Origin: an uncultured Bacteroidia bacterium
GTDB taxonomy: Bacteria; Bacteroidota; Bacteroidia; Bacteroidales; Prolixibacteraceae
DNA length: 64,000 bases
Direction of reading: 5' to 3'
Assembly (NCBI GenBank): GCA_903905505.1
Contig: CAIVGL010000011.1
Span: forward strand, 124,001-188,000
A program made the translations under genes and the position numbers. The notes under the pieces were generated by a model. That model was not told where the DNA came from and searched no databases. It was given only the letters and a program-made list of their open reading frames with translations. Below, in pieces: positions 18,815 to 28,948 of this stretch; position 1 is the first letter of the stretch, and each line of letters opens with the position of its first letter.

Positions 18815-20071
18815 TTATTTCCCTTTAGATGATGATTTCAACAGCTCTAGCCTGAGTAGGTTTAAGGCTGTTTGAGTTGATCTGATGATTGTCCGTTCTC
18901 TATTGTTGGCAAATGTAAATCTTTTTGAGATTAACGTATTAGGTCCAGCTATCGCGATCCAAATGGTCCCAACTGGTTTTTCTTCGGTACCTCCATCAGG
19001 GCCAGCAATACCTGTTGTTGCGATACTGTAATCGGTATTCATCGCTTGTCGTGCTCCAAGTGCCATCGCTTCAGCTACCTCCTTGCTAACAGCCCCGTTT
19101 TCAGCGATTAGATGGGGGTTTACACCTAAAAGTTTGACTTTTAATTCATTTGAATAGGCCACGATTCCACCTTTGAAATAAGCCGAGCTTCCGGGGTTTA
19201 GCGTAAGGAAATGAGCAATATTTCCCCCTGTACAACTTTCGGCCACAGAGAGTGTTTGTCCATTATTGTAAAGTAATTTGCCCACATTCCCAGCCATCGT
19301 GTCGTCATCATAGCCAAAGATGTTTTCTGGTATAAGTTCGTTTAGAGCTTTTATTTTTTGATCTAATAGCTTGAGCAGTTTATCTTCGTTCTCACCTCGT
19401 GCAGTCAGTCTAAGTCTTACATTCTGAGGGCTAGGTAAATAGGCAAGTTTAAGGCTTTCGGGTAAATTATCTTCCCACACCTCAATCTTTTCAGCTAAAG
19501 TTGATTCAGCTAGGCCTTGAGTTAGAACAGTGCGGTGAAGGATTACTGGCGTATTAAATAATTTACGTACCCTTGGGATTACCTCGTTATCTACTAAGTA
19601 TTTCATTTCAAAAGGTACGCCAGGCATAAAGACATAAATTTTCCCTTTCTCTGAAAACCATAAACCTGGGGCAGTTCCTAATTTATTATGCAATACAGTC
19701 GCTTTTTCAGGCACTAAGGCTTGCTCGCGATTAAGCGAATTGATCGATATTCCTCGAGGCGTTAATAGCTGAGTGATATGTTCTAAAACTTCTGGGTTTT
19801 CAACAAGATGGGTTCCAAAATAGGTACATAAGGCACTCTTGGTAAGGTCATCACGAGTTGGACCTAATCCACCAGTAATCAATACTAGCGATGACTTCTC
19901 TCCGGAATCCTTTAAGGCTGCTATAATATGTTCTGGATGATCAGATATACTTGTGATCTGACGAATGTTGATCCCTTCTGCATTGAGTTTTTGTGCGATC
20001 CAAGCTGAATTGGTATCTATAATCTGACCAATTAATATCTCGTCTCCAATGGTAATTATATCTGCGTCCAT
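18815..20071 (-). CDS. CinA family protein (MoCF domain plus nicotinamide-nucleotide amidase)
   Basis: 418 residues. The N-terminal half is a molybdopterin-binding-like (MoCF) domain with TIGDEILIGQIIDTNSAW and ITGGLGPTRDDLT. The C-terminal half is the PncC/CinA amidase domain with SVAESCTGGNIAHFLT and IATTGIAGPDGGTEEKPVGT, including the conserved Ser and TGIAGP motif. CinA-type enzymes deamidate NMN and can hydrolyse ADP-ribose, recycling pyridine nucleotides. Full-length two-domain form. It starts a probable operon with the AsmA-like gene. Confidence 0.92.
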   Translation of the reverse strand: MDADIITIGDEILIGQIIDTNSAWIAQKLNAEGINIRQITSISDHPEHIIAALKDSGEKSSLVLITGGLGPTRDDLTKSALCTYFGTHLVENPEVLEHITQLLTPRGISINSLNREQALVPEKATVLHNKLGTAPGLWFSEKGKIYVFMPGVPFEMKYLVDNEVIPRVRKLFNTPVILHRTVLTQGLAESTLAEKIEVWEDNLPESLKLAYLPSPQNVRLRLTARGENEDKLLKLLDQKIKALNELIPENIFGYDDDTMAGNVGKLLYNNGQTLSVAESCTGGNIAHFLTLNPGSSAYFKGGIVAYSNELKVKLLGVNPHLIAENGAVSKEVAEAMALGARQAMNTDYSIATTGIAGPDGGTEEKPVGTIWIAIAGPNTLISKRFTFANNRERTIIRSTQTALNLLRLELLKSSSKGK

Positions 20072-20174
20072 TTAAATTTTATGTTTACTTTTTACACCAT
20101 GTGCTAAATCTCATTTACGTATTTGAAAATCCTATTCTTTATTCAAACACCGAAATTTTCTGTTTTATTTGAAG

Positions 20175-20543
20175 CTATTTTAGATCATAACCAAAAGGGT
20201 ATAGGGCTAAACGCATTAATTTAAAATGCTGAAGTCCAAATGGAATTCCTAGGATAGTAATGCATAGCAATACACCGAAGATTAATTCAGCTAATGCAAT
20301 CCATAATCCTGCAAAAAGGAACCAGATTATATTTAAGAAAAACGAAAGAACAGGAATAGAATTTTTGGTAGCCACAACGCTTTTGCCAAATGGTGTCAAG
20401 TGAGCAATTCCAATCTTCATGGCTTGCAGTCCCCATGGAATACCAATGATGGTTAGGCAGAGTAAAAATCCGCCCCAGATGTAACCAAGAAAACTAAAAA
20501 AACCTCCCAGAATAAACCAAATAATATTTCCTAAAATTCGCAT
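20175..20543 (-). CDS. YccF domain-containing inner-membrane protein
   Basis: 122 residues made of two similar halves, each with two hydrophobic segments and the phrase LCLTIIGIPWGLQAMKIG / LCITILGIPFGLQHFKLM, which is the internal duplication of YccF proteins. LTPFGK and LYPFG follow each half. Function is unknown. It is preceded on the same strand by the GPx gene, 36 bases away. Confidence 0.88.
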   Translation of the reverse strand: MRILGNIIWFILGGFFSFLGYIWGGFLLCLTIIGIPWGLQAMKIGIAHLTPFGKSVVATKNSIPVLSFFLNIIWFLFAGLWIALAELIFGVLLCITILGIPFGLQHFKLMRLALYPFGYDLK

Positions 20544-20579
20544 AGCACGCGACTTTTGAACTCTATTAATATAGCTTTC

Positions 20580-21128
20580 TTATTTCTTTTTTCCTTCAAT
20601 CCAGTTGATGATTTGCTCTGAATCGGGTTTGTCTCCAGGAGAGGCAAAGCCAGCAACCTTGCCGCTTTCGTCGATCATGAATTTTTGAAAGTTCCATTTA
20701 ACGTCCGCATCTACAACACCATTCTGATCTTTAGAAGTAAGCCATTTGTAGAGCGGATCCATGTCTTTTCCTTTTACCGATATTTTAGCCATCATCGGAA
20801 AGGTAACTCCGTAATTTTTTGTACAAAACTCCCGAATTTCAGAATTTGTGCCTGGCTCTTGACTCATGAAATTATTGGCAGGAAAGCCAACGATAACAAA
20901 GTTCTGATCTTTGTATTTATCGTAAACTTGCTGAAGCAGCTTGTATTGAGGAGTAAGTCCGCATTTAGAAGCCGTATTGACGACAAGGACTTTTTTCCCT
21001 TTTAACGTTGAGAGGTCAAAAGGTTGGCCGTCTAAGGCATTGACTTTGAAATCATAAAGAGTTTTTTGTTGAGCCATGGCCCCTAAAATAGATGCGGCAA
21101 ACAAAAGTGATAGGACTAATTTTTTCAT
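20580..21128 (-). CDS. Glutathione peroxidase family protein (secreted thiol peroxidase)
   Basis: 182 residues with an N-terminal signal peptide (about 1-19). The GPx fold is clear: peroxidatic Cys56 in NTASKCGLTPQY, the strand NFVIVGFPANNF, QEPGTNSEI, and WNFQKFMID with the tetrad Trp and Asn. It is a cysteine form, not selenocysteine. The usual FPCNQF motif is FPANNF (residues 82-87), so the resolving-type Cys is Ala84 and the tetrad Gln is Asn86. It likely reduces peroxides in the periplasm using thioredoxin-like donors rather than glutathione; this is inferred. Confidence 0.88.
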   Translation of the reverse strand: MKKLVLSLLFAASILGAMAQQKTLYDFKVNALDGQPFDLSTLKGKKVLVVNTASKCGLTPQYKLLQQVYDKYKDQNFVIVGFPANNFMSQEPGTNSEIREFCTKNYGVTFPMMAKISVKGKDMDPLYKWLTSKDQNGVVDADVKWNFQKFMIDESGKVAGFASPGDKPDSEQIINWIEGKKK

Positions 21129-21244
21129 GTTATAGAAGGTTTTAATTGTTTAAAATTAACGACTTAATATTGGTTTTACAACAATTATACGCATTAAATG
21201 TTCGAATATAGGCTATTTCGTTGATAACTTCTTGAGCCTTCACG

Positions 21245-21274
21245 TTTGGAGGGTTGGAAAAAGTAATATATTTG
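21245..21274 (+). promoter_or_regulatory. Bacteroidota promoter for dnaX
   Basis: TTTG at 21245-21248, an 18-base spacer, then TATATTTG at 21267-21274. Both elements match the -33/-7 consensus, and the -7 box ends 27 bases before the dnaX ATG. Confidence 0.65.
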
Positions 21275-21301
21275 GCTTCCAGAATACGCCCTTAATACCC
21301 T

Positions 21302-22426
21302 ATGGAAAATTATATCGTTTCAGCCCGGAAATATCGCCCCGACACCTTTAATACAGTTGTTGGTCAGCCTTCGATTACTGCGACATTGAAAAATGCCATT
21401 CGCAGCAATCATCTGGCGCATGCCTACCTTTTCTGTGGCCCTAGGGGTGTCGGTAAGACTACTTCAGCCCGAATATTTGCGAAAACAATTAACTGTCTGA
21501 ACATTGATACGAATACCGAGCCTTGTAATTCGTGTGAATCGTGTTTGTCCTTTGGCGAGAATCGTTCCTACAATATTCATGAGCTAGATGCAGCATCGAA
21601 TAATTCAGTCGATGATATCCGATCCTTAGTTGACAAAGTTCGTATTCCTCCTCAGTTAGGTAAATATAGTGTGTATATCATCGATGAGGTACATATGCTT
21701 TCTACGCAGGCTTTTAATGCGTTTTTAAAGACTTTAGAAGAGCCACCTGCTCATGCGATCTTTATCTTGGCAACCACCGAGAAGCATAAAATTTTGCCCA
21801 CGATATTATCCCGTTGTCAGATCTACGATTTTAATCGGATCTCTATTTCAGATATTGAGAAACATCTGAAAGAAGTGGCGCAGAAAGAGAATATCGTTGC
21901 CGAAGCTGAAGCCCTTAATATTATTGCTCAAAAGGCAGATGGTGCGATGCGAGATGCGCTATCTATATTTGATCAAGTCGTGAGCTTTTGTGGGGCTAAG
22001 GTCACCTACAAAGACACCATAGCCAACCTTAATGTTCTGGACTACGATTACTATTTCAAACTAACAGACTGCTTTCAGCATTCGGATATTTCCGGGACCT
22101 TACTAATCTTTAGTGAGATTTTGGATAAAGGGTTTAATGCCCACCATTTTATTATGGGACTCGGTCAGCATTTTAGAGATCTCTTGATTTGTCAAGATCC
22201 TGTTACGTTGCAGCTTCTTGAAGTTGGAGGCGAAATACGCGAGCGATATAAAAAACAAGCCGCTCAATGCACCGTTAACTTCTTGATTGGTGCACTACAG
22301 CTATCTTCGGAATGCGACATTTCATACAAGTCTTCATCGAACCAACGGTTTTTGGTTGAACTTACGATCGTTAGAATTGCTCAGTTAGAAGAATTATTAA
22401 AAAAAAAACACTTGACGACGCCTTAG
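21302..22426 (+). CDS. dnaX: DNA polymerase III subunit gamma/tau, zero-frame (gamma-like) product
   Basis: 374 residues covering clamp-loader domains I-III. Walker A is GPRGVGKTTSARIF (about 47-60); a zinc module follows with cysteines in NCLNIDT...CNSCESC; Walker B/DEVH is IIDEVHML; the sensor region has TILSRCQIYDF. Domain III ends near residue 365. The frame then crosses A10 (22399-22408) and stops five codons past the next His. The rest of tau continues in the -1 frame, so this product would be a gamma-like clamp-loader subunit. If the homopolymer length is a sequencing error, this is simply the first part of a single tau gene. Confidence 0.88.
   Translation: MENYIVSARKYRPDTFNTVVGQPSITATLKNAIRSNHLAHAYLFCGPRGVGKTTSARIFAKTINCLNIDTNTEPCNSCESCLSFGENRSYNIHELDAASNNSVDDIRSLVDKVRIPPQLGKYSVYIIDEVHMLSTQAFNAFLKTLEEPPAHAIFILATTEKHKILPTILSRCQIYDFNRISISDIEKHLKEVAQKENIVAEAEALNIIAQKADGAMRDALSIFDQVVSFCGAKVTYKDTIANLNVLDYDYYFKLTDCFQHSDISGTLLIFSEILDKGFNAHHFIMGLGQHFRDLLICQDPVTLQLLEVGGEIRERYKKQAAQCTVNFLIGALQLSSECDISYKSSSNQRFLVELTIVRIAQLEELLKKKHLTTP
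22399..22408 (+). other. A10 slippery tract in dnaX
   Basis: Ten consecutive A read as TTA-AAA-AAA-AAA-CAC in zero frame. The upstream frame ends 18 bases later at TAG. The -1 frame through the tract is open and reads KKKTLDDALATL into the tau C-terminal part. One extra A or two fewer in the transcript, or a -1 ribosomal slip, would join them. AGAAGAA just upstream is a weak Shine-Dalgarno-like stretch. Confidence 0.6.
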
Positions 22427-23109
22427 CAACGTTATCACTTCTGCCAATCTTCTCAAAGTTAGATCCGGCAAAGGTACCAAGTGTTTCAATTCCAGTTTCA
22501 GCTCCGGCTCCAATTCCAGTGGTAGCCCCAGCTCCAATTCCTCCAGTAGAATCTCCAAAGAAAGTTGTTGAAGCATCTGTTCCGGATCTGCCTGCTGCTC
22601 CTGCACGCAAGCCAGTTGGCCGCAGTTCATATGCTACTCCTTCGATATTAGATGCATTAAGTGATCTGCCTAAGGCATCAGAGATCCGAACCATCGCCGA
22701 TTCTACGGCTGCTTCCTATGGCGAAAAAGAGATTGCAAAGCCTTTCGAACTGCCTGAATTATTAGTCGCATGGCTGACATTTGTAAGTACGGTGGAAGCT
22801 CCTCAGCTTAAATCGGCCTTGAGTGCTAGGGAGCCGCAGATCATTGGCGAATGGGAAATACTCTATGAACTAGATACTGAGCTGCAATATAATCGGTTAA
22901 CGTTAGATTTAAAGCCTAAATTACTTGGGTTCTTGCGTCGTCAATTGGAAAATCAAGCCATTGAAATAACATTTAAAGTCTCGGATGATTTGGCTCCACT
23001 TTCTGATATTCCCTATACGGATGAGGAGAAGTGGAATGTATTAGTTGGTAAATATCCACCTTTAGCATTATTAAAGTCAAAATTTGGCTTAGATTTTGAG
23101 CATTATTAA
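22408..23109 (+). CDS. dnaX: dnaX tau-specific C-terminal region (-1 frame continuation)
   Basis: Read in the -1 frame from the A10 tract, this adds about 233 residues, giving a tau-like total near 602 residues, a usual length for Bacteroidota DnaX. A proline/alanine-rich linker (SAPAPIPVVAPAPIPPVESP) is followed by a folded C-terminal domain beginning LPELLVAWLTFVSTVEAPQL and ending LLKSKFGLDFEHY. It has no independent start worth trusting; the first GTG in frame is at 22519, inside the linker. In other bacteria this tau region binds the polymerase alpha subunit and helicase, and that role is inferred here. Confidence 0.75.
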   Translation, partial: TLDDALATLSLLPIFSKLDPAKVPSVSIPVSAPAPIPVVAPAPIPPVESPKKVVEASVPDLPAAPARKPVGRSSYATPSILDALSDLPKASEIRTIADSTAASYGEKEIAKPFELPELLVAWLTFVSTVEAPQLKSALSAREPQIIGEWEILYELDTELQYNRLTLDLKPKLLGFLRRQLENQAIEITFKVSDDLAPLSDIPYTDEEKWNVLVGKYPPLALLKSKFGLDFEHY

Positions 23110-23128
23110 ATTACTGTGATTACTTTTG
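23095..23128 (+). promoter_or_regulatory. Candidate promoter upstream of icd
   Basis: TTTG at 23095-23098 and TACTTTTG at 23121-23128 with a 22-base spacer. The -33 element lies inside the end of dnaX. The leader to icd would be about 165 nt, so a closer promoter may exist. Confidence 0.35.
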
Positions 23129-23300
23129 TACCCGAATTCAATTTCTCTTGTTTTCATAATTAATCAATGCTATTGTAAAAAGTGAAATTGCCCTTGCGGA
23201 TCCTAATTCGTGTTGGTTAGATTCCCCAAGATAGCATGATCGTTTAGCTGGTTTCTGCCTAAAAAGTATAGTTTCTAGTTTTTAATGTAAAATTTTATCA

Positions 23301-24530
23301 ATGCAAAAAATTAAAGTACTAAATCCTGTCGTGGAACTCGATGGGGATGAAATGACCAGAATCATCTGGAAAATGATTAGAGAAGAGCTAATTCTCCCTT
23401 TTCTTGATATTGATATTAAATATTACGATCTAGGTATTGAGCACCGCGACGCCACTGACGATCAGGTGACTGTTGACGCTGCCCTTGCGATCAAAAAGTA
23501 CAAGGTTGGGATCAAATGTGCGACCATTACTCCTGATGAGGCACGGATGACCGAATTCGGTCTTAAGAAAATGTACAAATCTCCGAATGGTACAATTCGG
23601 AATATTTTAGATGGTACCATTTTCAGAGAACCTATCGTTGTTAAAAATGTTCCAAGATTGATCCCGCAATGGACTGCACCAATTGTAATTGGTCGTCATG
23701 CTTTTGGTGATCAATATCGTGCTACAGATATCGTAGTGGATAGACCAGGTAAGTTAACGATGACCTTTACTCCTGATGATGCATCAGGCGCTCAGGTTCA
23801 TGACGTGTATCATTTTGAAGGTCCTGGTGTGGCCCTTTCAATGTACAATACCGAGGATTCGATAAGAGGATTTGCCCATAGCTGTTTCAAGATGGCTCTG
23901 ACTAAAAAATGGCCTCTTTATCTTTCTACAAAAAATACAATTCTAAAAAAATACGATGGATTCTTCAAAGATATCTTTGAAGAGATCTTTGTTGCTGTTT
24001 ACAAACAGAAATTCCAGGAAGCTGGCATTACCTACGAGCATCGTCTGATTGATGATATGGTGGCTTCTGCCTTGAAATGGAATGGTAACTTTATTTGGGC
24101 CTGTAAGAACTACGATGGAGATGTTCAGTCGGATACCGTGGCTCAAGGGTTTGGTTCTTTAGGTCTTATGACCTCTGTTTTAATGACTCCGGATGGTGAG
24201 GTTATGGAGGCTGAGGCTGCTCATGGCACTGTAACTCGTCATTATCGCGAACATCAAAAGGGAAGGCCTACCTCCACAAACCCAATTGCATCGATCTATG
24301 CCTGGACTCGTGGTCTTGCCTTTAGAGGTAAGATAGACAATAATCAAGCCTTAATTGACTTCTCGTTGCTTCTTGAGCAAGTGTGTATCGATACGGTTGA
24401 GGCCGGAAAAATGACCAAAGACCTTGCTTTGTCGATCTATGGGGATGATTTAAAACCAGAGAACTACTTAACAACTGAGCAGTTCATGGCTGAATTGGTC
24501 ATCTTGATGAATGCTCGAATGGGAAATTAA
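23301..24530 (+). CDS. icd: NADP-dependent isocitrate dehydrogenase (eukaryotic-type homodimeric class)
   Basis: 409 residues starting [23 protein letters not shown], the signature of the class shared with mitochondrial/cytosolic IDH. Substrate residues are visible in [32 protein letters not shown] and [18 protein letters not shown]; metal-site aspartates are in RLIDDMVA and [20 protein letters not shown]; the adenine/NADP region is [17 protein letters not shown]. It converts isocitrate to 2-oxoglutarate, which the korAB enzyme further along the window could use. A strong hairpin follows the gene. Confidence 0.95.
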   Translation: MQKIKVLNPVVELDGDEMTRIIWKMIREELILPFLDIDIKYYDLGIEHRDATDDQVTVDAALAIKKYKVGIKCATITPDEARMTEFGLKKMYKSPNGTIRNILDGTIFREPIVVKNVPRLIPQWTAPIVIGRHAFGDQYRATDIVVDRPGKLTMTFTPDDASGAQVHDVYHFEGPGVALSMYNTEDSIRGFAHSCFKMALTKKWPLYLSTKNTILKKYDGFFKDIFEEIFVAVYKQKFQEAGITYEHRLIDDMVASALKWNGNFIWACKNYDGDVQSDTVAQGFGSLGLMTSVLMTPDGEVMEAEAAHGTVTRHYREHQKGRPTSTNPIASIYAWTRGLAFRGKIDNNQALIDFSLLLEQVCIDTVEAGKMTKDLALSIYGDDLKPENYLTTEQFMAELVILMNARMGN

Positions 24531-24583
24531 TTCTACAAAACGAATCAGCATATTTTTCTATCTTGTTGGTATTTAGAATTTTG

Positions 24584-24627
24584 CAAACTAAAAAAGAATG
24601 GGTTTTTACCTGTTCTTTTTTAGTTTG
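24584..24627. terminator. 15-bp perfect inverted repeat between icd and secA
   Basis: CAAACTAAAAAAGAA (24584-24598) and TTCTTTTTTAGTTTG (24613-24627) pair perfectly around a 14-base loop. It lies 53 bases after icd and 135 bases before secA. The T-rich right arm fits termination of icd transcription on the plus strand. Confidence 0.7.
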
Positions 24628-24712
24628 ATTCAAGTCGGTTTTGCGCTTGTTCTAATCTGATCTTGAAGTGCGAAAATGGCACTTTAGATTTCGGTACTTT
24701 CAGCGTTTTAGT

Positions 24713-24720
24713 TAACTTTG
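24713..24720 (+). promoter_or_regulatory. Candidate -7 box for secA
   Basis: TAACTTTG matches TAnnTTTG, 42 bases upstream of the chosen secA ATG. The -33 region has only a weak ATTTCG. Its position argues against the upstream TTG at 24718 as a start codon. Confidence 0.45.
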
Positions 24721-24762
24721 TCACTAATTGTATTTCAGATATTAATTATAGAAAATAAGATA

Positions 24763-27700
24763 ATGTCATTTTTAAATAAGATTCTATCCAGCTTTTTTGG
24801 CAATAAATCCCAAAAGGATATCAAGGAGATCATGCCGATATTAGAAAATATCAAGCAGGAATACCTTCGATTTCCATCCCTTACCAATGATCAATTGCGT
24901 GAAGAATCAGCCGCGCTTAAAGCAAAGATATCGACCTACATAAAACAAGAGGAGGATGAGATCGCTGAGCTTAAGGCAAAAGCTGAGAGTGGAGAGGTTG
25001 CTATTGAAGAAGGGGAGAAGATTTACGATCGAATTGATAAACTAGAAGAGACGATTCTAAAGAAAATAGAGGAAATCTTAACCGAGGTTCTTCCAACGGC
25101 TTTTTCAATTATAAAAGATACGGCTCGTCGTTTGATGGAGAATGACAAAATTGAGGTCTCAGCTACTGAATTCGATCGGAATTTAGCTGCGATTACCGAT
25201 TTTGTTGAAATAAAAGGGGATAAAGCTGTTTATAAAAGTGAATGGAATGCTGGTGGTTCGGCACAGAAATGGAATATGCTCCATTATGATGTGCAGTTGA
25301 TTGGTGGTATTGTGCTCCATAATGGAAAAATATCAGAGATGGGAACAGGTGAAGGAAAGACTCTTGTGGCTACCCTCCCTGTTTTCTTAAATGCATTAGC
25401 TGGACGTGGTGTTCATGTGGTGACTGTAAATGACTACTTGGCAAAACGTGACTCCGAATGGATGGGACCTATCTACCAATTTCACGGAATATCTGTTGAT
25501 TGTATCGACAAGCATCAGCCTAACTCACCAGAACGTCGTAAAGCCTATGAGGCCGATATCACCTTTGGGACAAACAATGAATTTGGATTTGATTATTTAC
25601 GTGATAATATGGCCGTTAGTCCAGCTGATCTGGTTCAACGTAAACACCATTATGCGATCGTCGATGAGGTCGATTCGGTATTGATTGATGACGCTCGAAC
25701 ACCTCTTATCATCTCTGGACCAGTGCCTAGAGGGGAAAATCAGTTGTTTGATGGGCTTAAAGCTCCCGTTGAACGTTTGGTAAAAGCTCAGCGTGATCTT
25801 GTTGGTAATTACCTCGTTGAAGCAAAAAAGAAAATCGGTTCGGAAAACAATAAGGAGTCTGAAGAAGGTGCATTGGCCTTATTTAGAGCATATAAAGGTC
25901 TGCCAAAGCATAAGCCGCTTATTCGTTTCTTAAGTGAAGAGGGTAATAAAGCCAAGATGCTTAAGATGGAAAACTACTACATGCAAGATAATAACAAGCA
26001 TATGTATGTGGCTACCGATCCGCTATTTTTTGTGATTGAAGAGAAGTTAAACTCTATTGAGTTGACCGATAATGGAATCGAAATTCTATCGAAAGATAAT
26101 GAAGATAATGGCTTTTTCGTTCTTCCAGATGTTGGAGCTGAAATAGCCGATATTCAAAATGATAAATCTCTTAGTGATTCAGATCGCGTAGAGCAAAAAG
26201 ATCTCTTGCTGCAAAATTTTGCAGTCAAATCGGAACGAGTTCATACGGTGAATCAGCTTTTAAAAGCCTATACGATGTTTGAGAAGGACGTTGAATACGT
26301 TCTGATGGATGGCAAGGTTAAAATTGTGGATGAGCAGACTGGTCGTATCATGGAAGGTCGTCGTTATTCAGATGGTCTGCATCAAGCTATTGAGGCGAAA
26401 GAACATGTGAAGATTGAAGATGCGACACAGACCTTTGCGACCATTACCCTTCAGAACTATTTCAGAATGTACCATAAGCTCTCTGGTATGACTGGAACAG
26501 CAGAAACGGAAGCTGGTGAGCTATGGGATATCTACAAATTAGAGGTTGTTGTTATTCCAACCAATCGTTCCATCATTCGAAAGGATTTTGAAGATCTTGT
26601 TTATAAGACCAAAAAGGAGAAATACAATGCCATTATTGATGAGATTGTACGCTTAAATAAGATAGGTCAACCAATGCTTGTCGGTACTACTTCGGTTGAG
26701 ATTTCTGAATTGTTAAGTCGGATGCTTCAGATGAGAGGCATTAAACATCAAGTTCTGAATGCAAAACTCCATCAAAGAGAGGCTGATATTGTAGCTGAAG
26801 CTGGAAAGTTAGGTATGGTAACGATCGCAACCAATATGGCTGGTCGTGGAACCGATATCAAGCTAACTGCAGAAACTCGTGAATTGGGTGGATTAGCCAT
26901 TATCGGTACCGAGAGACATGAGTCTCGTCGTGTAGACCGTCAGCTGCGAGGCCGATCTGGTCGTCAAGGTGATCCAGGTTCATCACAGTTTTTCGTCTCT
27001 TTAGAGGACGATCTAATGCGACTGTTCTCTTCCGATCGAATTGTTCGAATCATGGATAAGCTAGGTTTGAAAGATGGCGAGGTTATACAGCACTCTATGA
27101 TAACAAATGCGATCGAGCGCGCGCAGAAAAAAGTTGAAGAGAATAACTTCGGCATACGTAAACGCTTGCTTGAATACGACGATGTGATGAACTCACAGCG
27201 CGAGGTGATTTATAAGAAAAGAAAACATGCCCTATATGGCGAGCGTATTGATGTCGATATCTTAAATATGATCTATGATATCAGTGATAATATTGCAACC
27301 GAATATGAACCAAATGGTGAGGAGGGTTTTGAAGATTTCAGACTTGAACTGATCCGTACGTTGTCGCTGGATAGTCCCGTTGACGAAACAGAACTTAACG
27401 ATTTGAAGCCAGACGAGCTGACAGAAAAAATATATCATGCTGCGACGGCTAATTTCATACGAAGATCTCAAGCAATAGCCAAGCAGGCCATGCCTGTGGT
27501 AAAGGATGTGTTTGAGACTAAAGGCCATTTGTATAATAATATTGTTGTTCCCATTACTGATGGTTTAAGGCTGTTTAATATAATTACTGATCTGGAAAAG
27601 GCTTACAAGAGTGAAGGGCAAGATTTAGTTAAATCATACGAACAACAGGTGATCTTAGCAACTATTGACGAGCATTGGAAAGAGAATCTAAGAGAATTGG

Positions 27701-28080
27701 ATGAGCTTCGGACTTCGGTTCAAAATGCCTCATATGAGCAGAAAGATCCTTTGTTGATCTACAAACTCGAATCCTTTAACCTGTTTAAGGCGATGATGGA
27801 ACGGGTGAATAAAGGGGTTGTATCTACGTTGATGAAAGGTCAGATACCGATCAATGATGCAGAACAGGTTAAAGAGGCTCCAGCAGCTCGTCGTCAGACT
27901 GACAGATCGAAATATCGTGAAGAGAAAAGTGATATTTCAGCGAACTCTCCTGCCAGTCAGCACGAAGAAAAACATGTTCAGCCAATCCGTGTAGCTCCTA
28001 AAGTTGGACGTAATGAAGCATGCCCTTGTGGTAGTGGAAAGAAATTTAAGAACTGTCACGGACACGGTCAAGTTGATTAA
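24763..28080 (+). CDS. secA: Preprotein translocase ATPase SecA
   Basis: 1105 residues from ATG 24763 ([20 protein letters not shown]), long for SecA but usual for Bacteroidota, which carry insertions. Walker A K199 is in GTGEGKTL, the DEAD-type box is DEVD at 301-304, and helicase motifs [11 protein letters not shown] and [14 protein letters not shown] are intact. The HSD/HWD and scaffold region includes DEHWKENL. The C-terminus carries the zinc-binding SEC-C motif ([16 protein letters not shown]). SecA drives Sec export and is needed for the lipoproteins and type IX cargo encoded elsewhere in the window. It is followed after 11 bases by lgt. Confidence 0.96.
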   Translation: MSFLNKILSSFFGNKSQKDIKEIMPILENIKQEYLRFPSLTNDQLREESAALKAKISTYIKQEEDEIAELKAKAESGEVAIEEGEKIYDRIDKLEETILKKIEEILTEVLPTAFSIIKDTARRLMENDKIEVSATEFDRNLAAITDFVEIKGDKAVYKSEWNAGGSAQKWNMLHYDVQLIGGIVLHNGKISEMGTGEGKTLVATLPVFLNALAGRGVHVVTVNDYLAKRDSEWMGPIYQFHGISVDCIDKHQPNSPERRKAYEADITFGTNNEFGFDYLRDNMAVSPADLVQRKHHYAIVDEVDSVLIDDARTPLIISGPVPRGENQLFDGLKAPVERLVKAQRDLVGNYLVEAKKKIGSENNKESEEGALALFRAYKGLPKHKPLIRFLSEEGNKAKMLKMENYYMQDNNKHMYVATDPLFFVIEEKLNSIELTDNGIEILSKDNEDNGFFVLPDVGAEIADIQNDKSLSDSDRVEQKDLLLQNFAVKSERVHTVNQLLKAYTMFEKDVEYVLMDGKVKIVDEQTGRIMEGRRYSDGLHQAIEAKEHVKIEDATQTFATITLQNYFRMYHKLSGMTGTAETEAGELWDIYKLEVVVIPTNRSIIRKDFEDLVYKTKKEKYNAIIDEIVRLNKIGQPMLVGTTSVEISELLSRMLQMRGIKHQVLNAKLHQREADIVAEAGKLGMVTIATNMAGRGTDIKLTAETRELGGLAIIGTERHESRRVDRQLRGRSGRQGDPGSSQFFVSLEDDLMRLFSSDRIVRIMDKLGLKDGEVIQHSMITNAIERAQKKVEENNFGIRKRLLEYDDVMNSQREVIYKKRKHALYGERIDVDILNMIYDISDNIATEYEPNGEEGFEDFRLELIRTLSLDSPVDETELNDLKPDELTEKIYHAATANFIRRSQAIAKQAMPVVKDVFETKGHLYNNIVVPITDGLRLFNIITDLEKAYKSEGQDLVKSYEQQVILATIDEHWKENLRELDELRTSVQNASYEQKDPLLIYKLESFNLFKAMMERVNKGVVSTLMKGQIPINDAEQVKEAPAARRQTDRSKYREEKSDISANSPASQHEEKHVQPIRVAPKVGRNEACPCGSGKKFKNCHGHGQVD

Positions 28081-28091
28081 TAAACTGGGTT

Positions 28092-28940
28092 ATGATGAAT
28101 ACACTTTTGGCCATACATTGGAATGCTAGTCCTGAATTTTTCAGTATCGGCTCAATATCTATTCGTTGGTATGGTTTGATGTTTGCCTTGGGGTTTACCT
28201 TTGGTTTCTCTATCCTAACTAGGATGTTTAAACATGAAGGTTCAAATCCTGCTTTAGTCGAGATAGTTTTTGTCTATATGATCGTTGCTACCATTGTAGG
28301 TGCAAGGCTTGGTCATGTAATCTTTTACGGATGGGATTATTATTCACAACATCTAATTGAGATATTTCTCCCTATTGCAAAGGGTGAAGGGGGCTATAAA
28401 TTTGTAGGATTCCAGGGTCTTGCCAGTCATGGTGGAGCTATTGGTATTATCATTGCCATCTGGATTTTTTCAAAGAAAATTACGAAACTGCCTGTTTTAT
28501 GGACTTTAGATCGGGTTTTGGTACCTACAGCCTTGGTTGGGGCAATGATCAGAACTGGTAATCTAATGAATTCTGAAATCTATGGGGTGGCAACTAATTT
28601 GCCTTGGGGATTTATTTTCGACCGCAATAATGAGACCATTGCAAAGCATCCGACCATGATCTATGAGTCGATCTGCTATTTAATCACTTTTGGACTTATG
28701 ATGTATTTCTATTACAAAACCAAAGATCTTAAAGATCGGTTAGGTTTGCTTACAGGCGTATTTCTAATAGGTATATTTTTAACTCGATTTTTAATCGAAT
28801 TTATCAAAGAAAACCAGGAGGCTTTTGAATCAAATATGACTCTAAATATGGGTCAGATCTTAAGTATTCCTTTTGTTTTGGCAGGAATATGGCTCATCTA
28901 CCATGCCTTAACTCATCCACCAGTCGTATATAGGAAGTAG
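28092..28940 (+). CDS. lgt: Prolipoprotein diacylglyceryl transferase
   Basis: 282 residues with seven hydrophobic segments. Conserved Lgt features are IRWYGLMFALGF near the N-terminus, VGARLGHVIFYG, GLASHGGAIGII (catalytic-region His) and the signature-like MIRTGNLMNSEIYG, where family members show R-x-GN-x-N-x-E-x-YG. It transfers diacylglycerol to the lipobox cysteine of prelipoproteins. Two adjacent ATG codons make the exact start ambiguous by one residue. Probably co-transcribed with secA. Confidence 0.93.
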   Translation: MMNTLLAIHWNASPEFFSIGSISIRWYGLMFALGFTFGFSILTRMFKHEGSNPALVEIVFVYMIVATIVGARLGHVIFYGWDYYSQHLIEIFLPIAKGEGGYKFVGFQGLASHGGAIGIIIAIWIFSKKITKLPVLWTLDRVLVPTALVGAMIRTGNLMNSEIYGVATNLPWGFIFDRNNETIAKHPTMIYESICYLITFGLMMYFYYKTKDLKDRLGLLTGVFLIGIFLTRFLIEFIKENQEAFESNMTLNMGQILSIPFVLAGIWLIYHALTHPPVVYRK

Positions 28941-28948
28941 GTCGATCT

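Noticed and set aside
22371-22694. Open frame on the minus strand across the dnaX linker
   Set aside because: Antisense to the -1 frame tau linker; its glycine/threonine repeats simply mirror the proline/alanine-rich coding sequence. No start signal or homology.
24718-24762. Longer N-terminus for secA starting at TTG 24718
   Set aside because: The TTG lies inside the candidate -7 box, and SecA homologues begin at the MSFLNKIL-type sequence 15 codons later.
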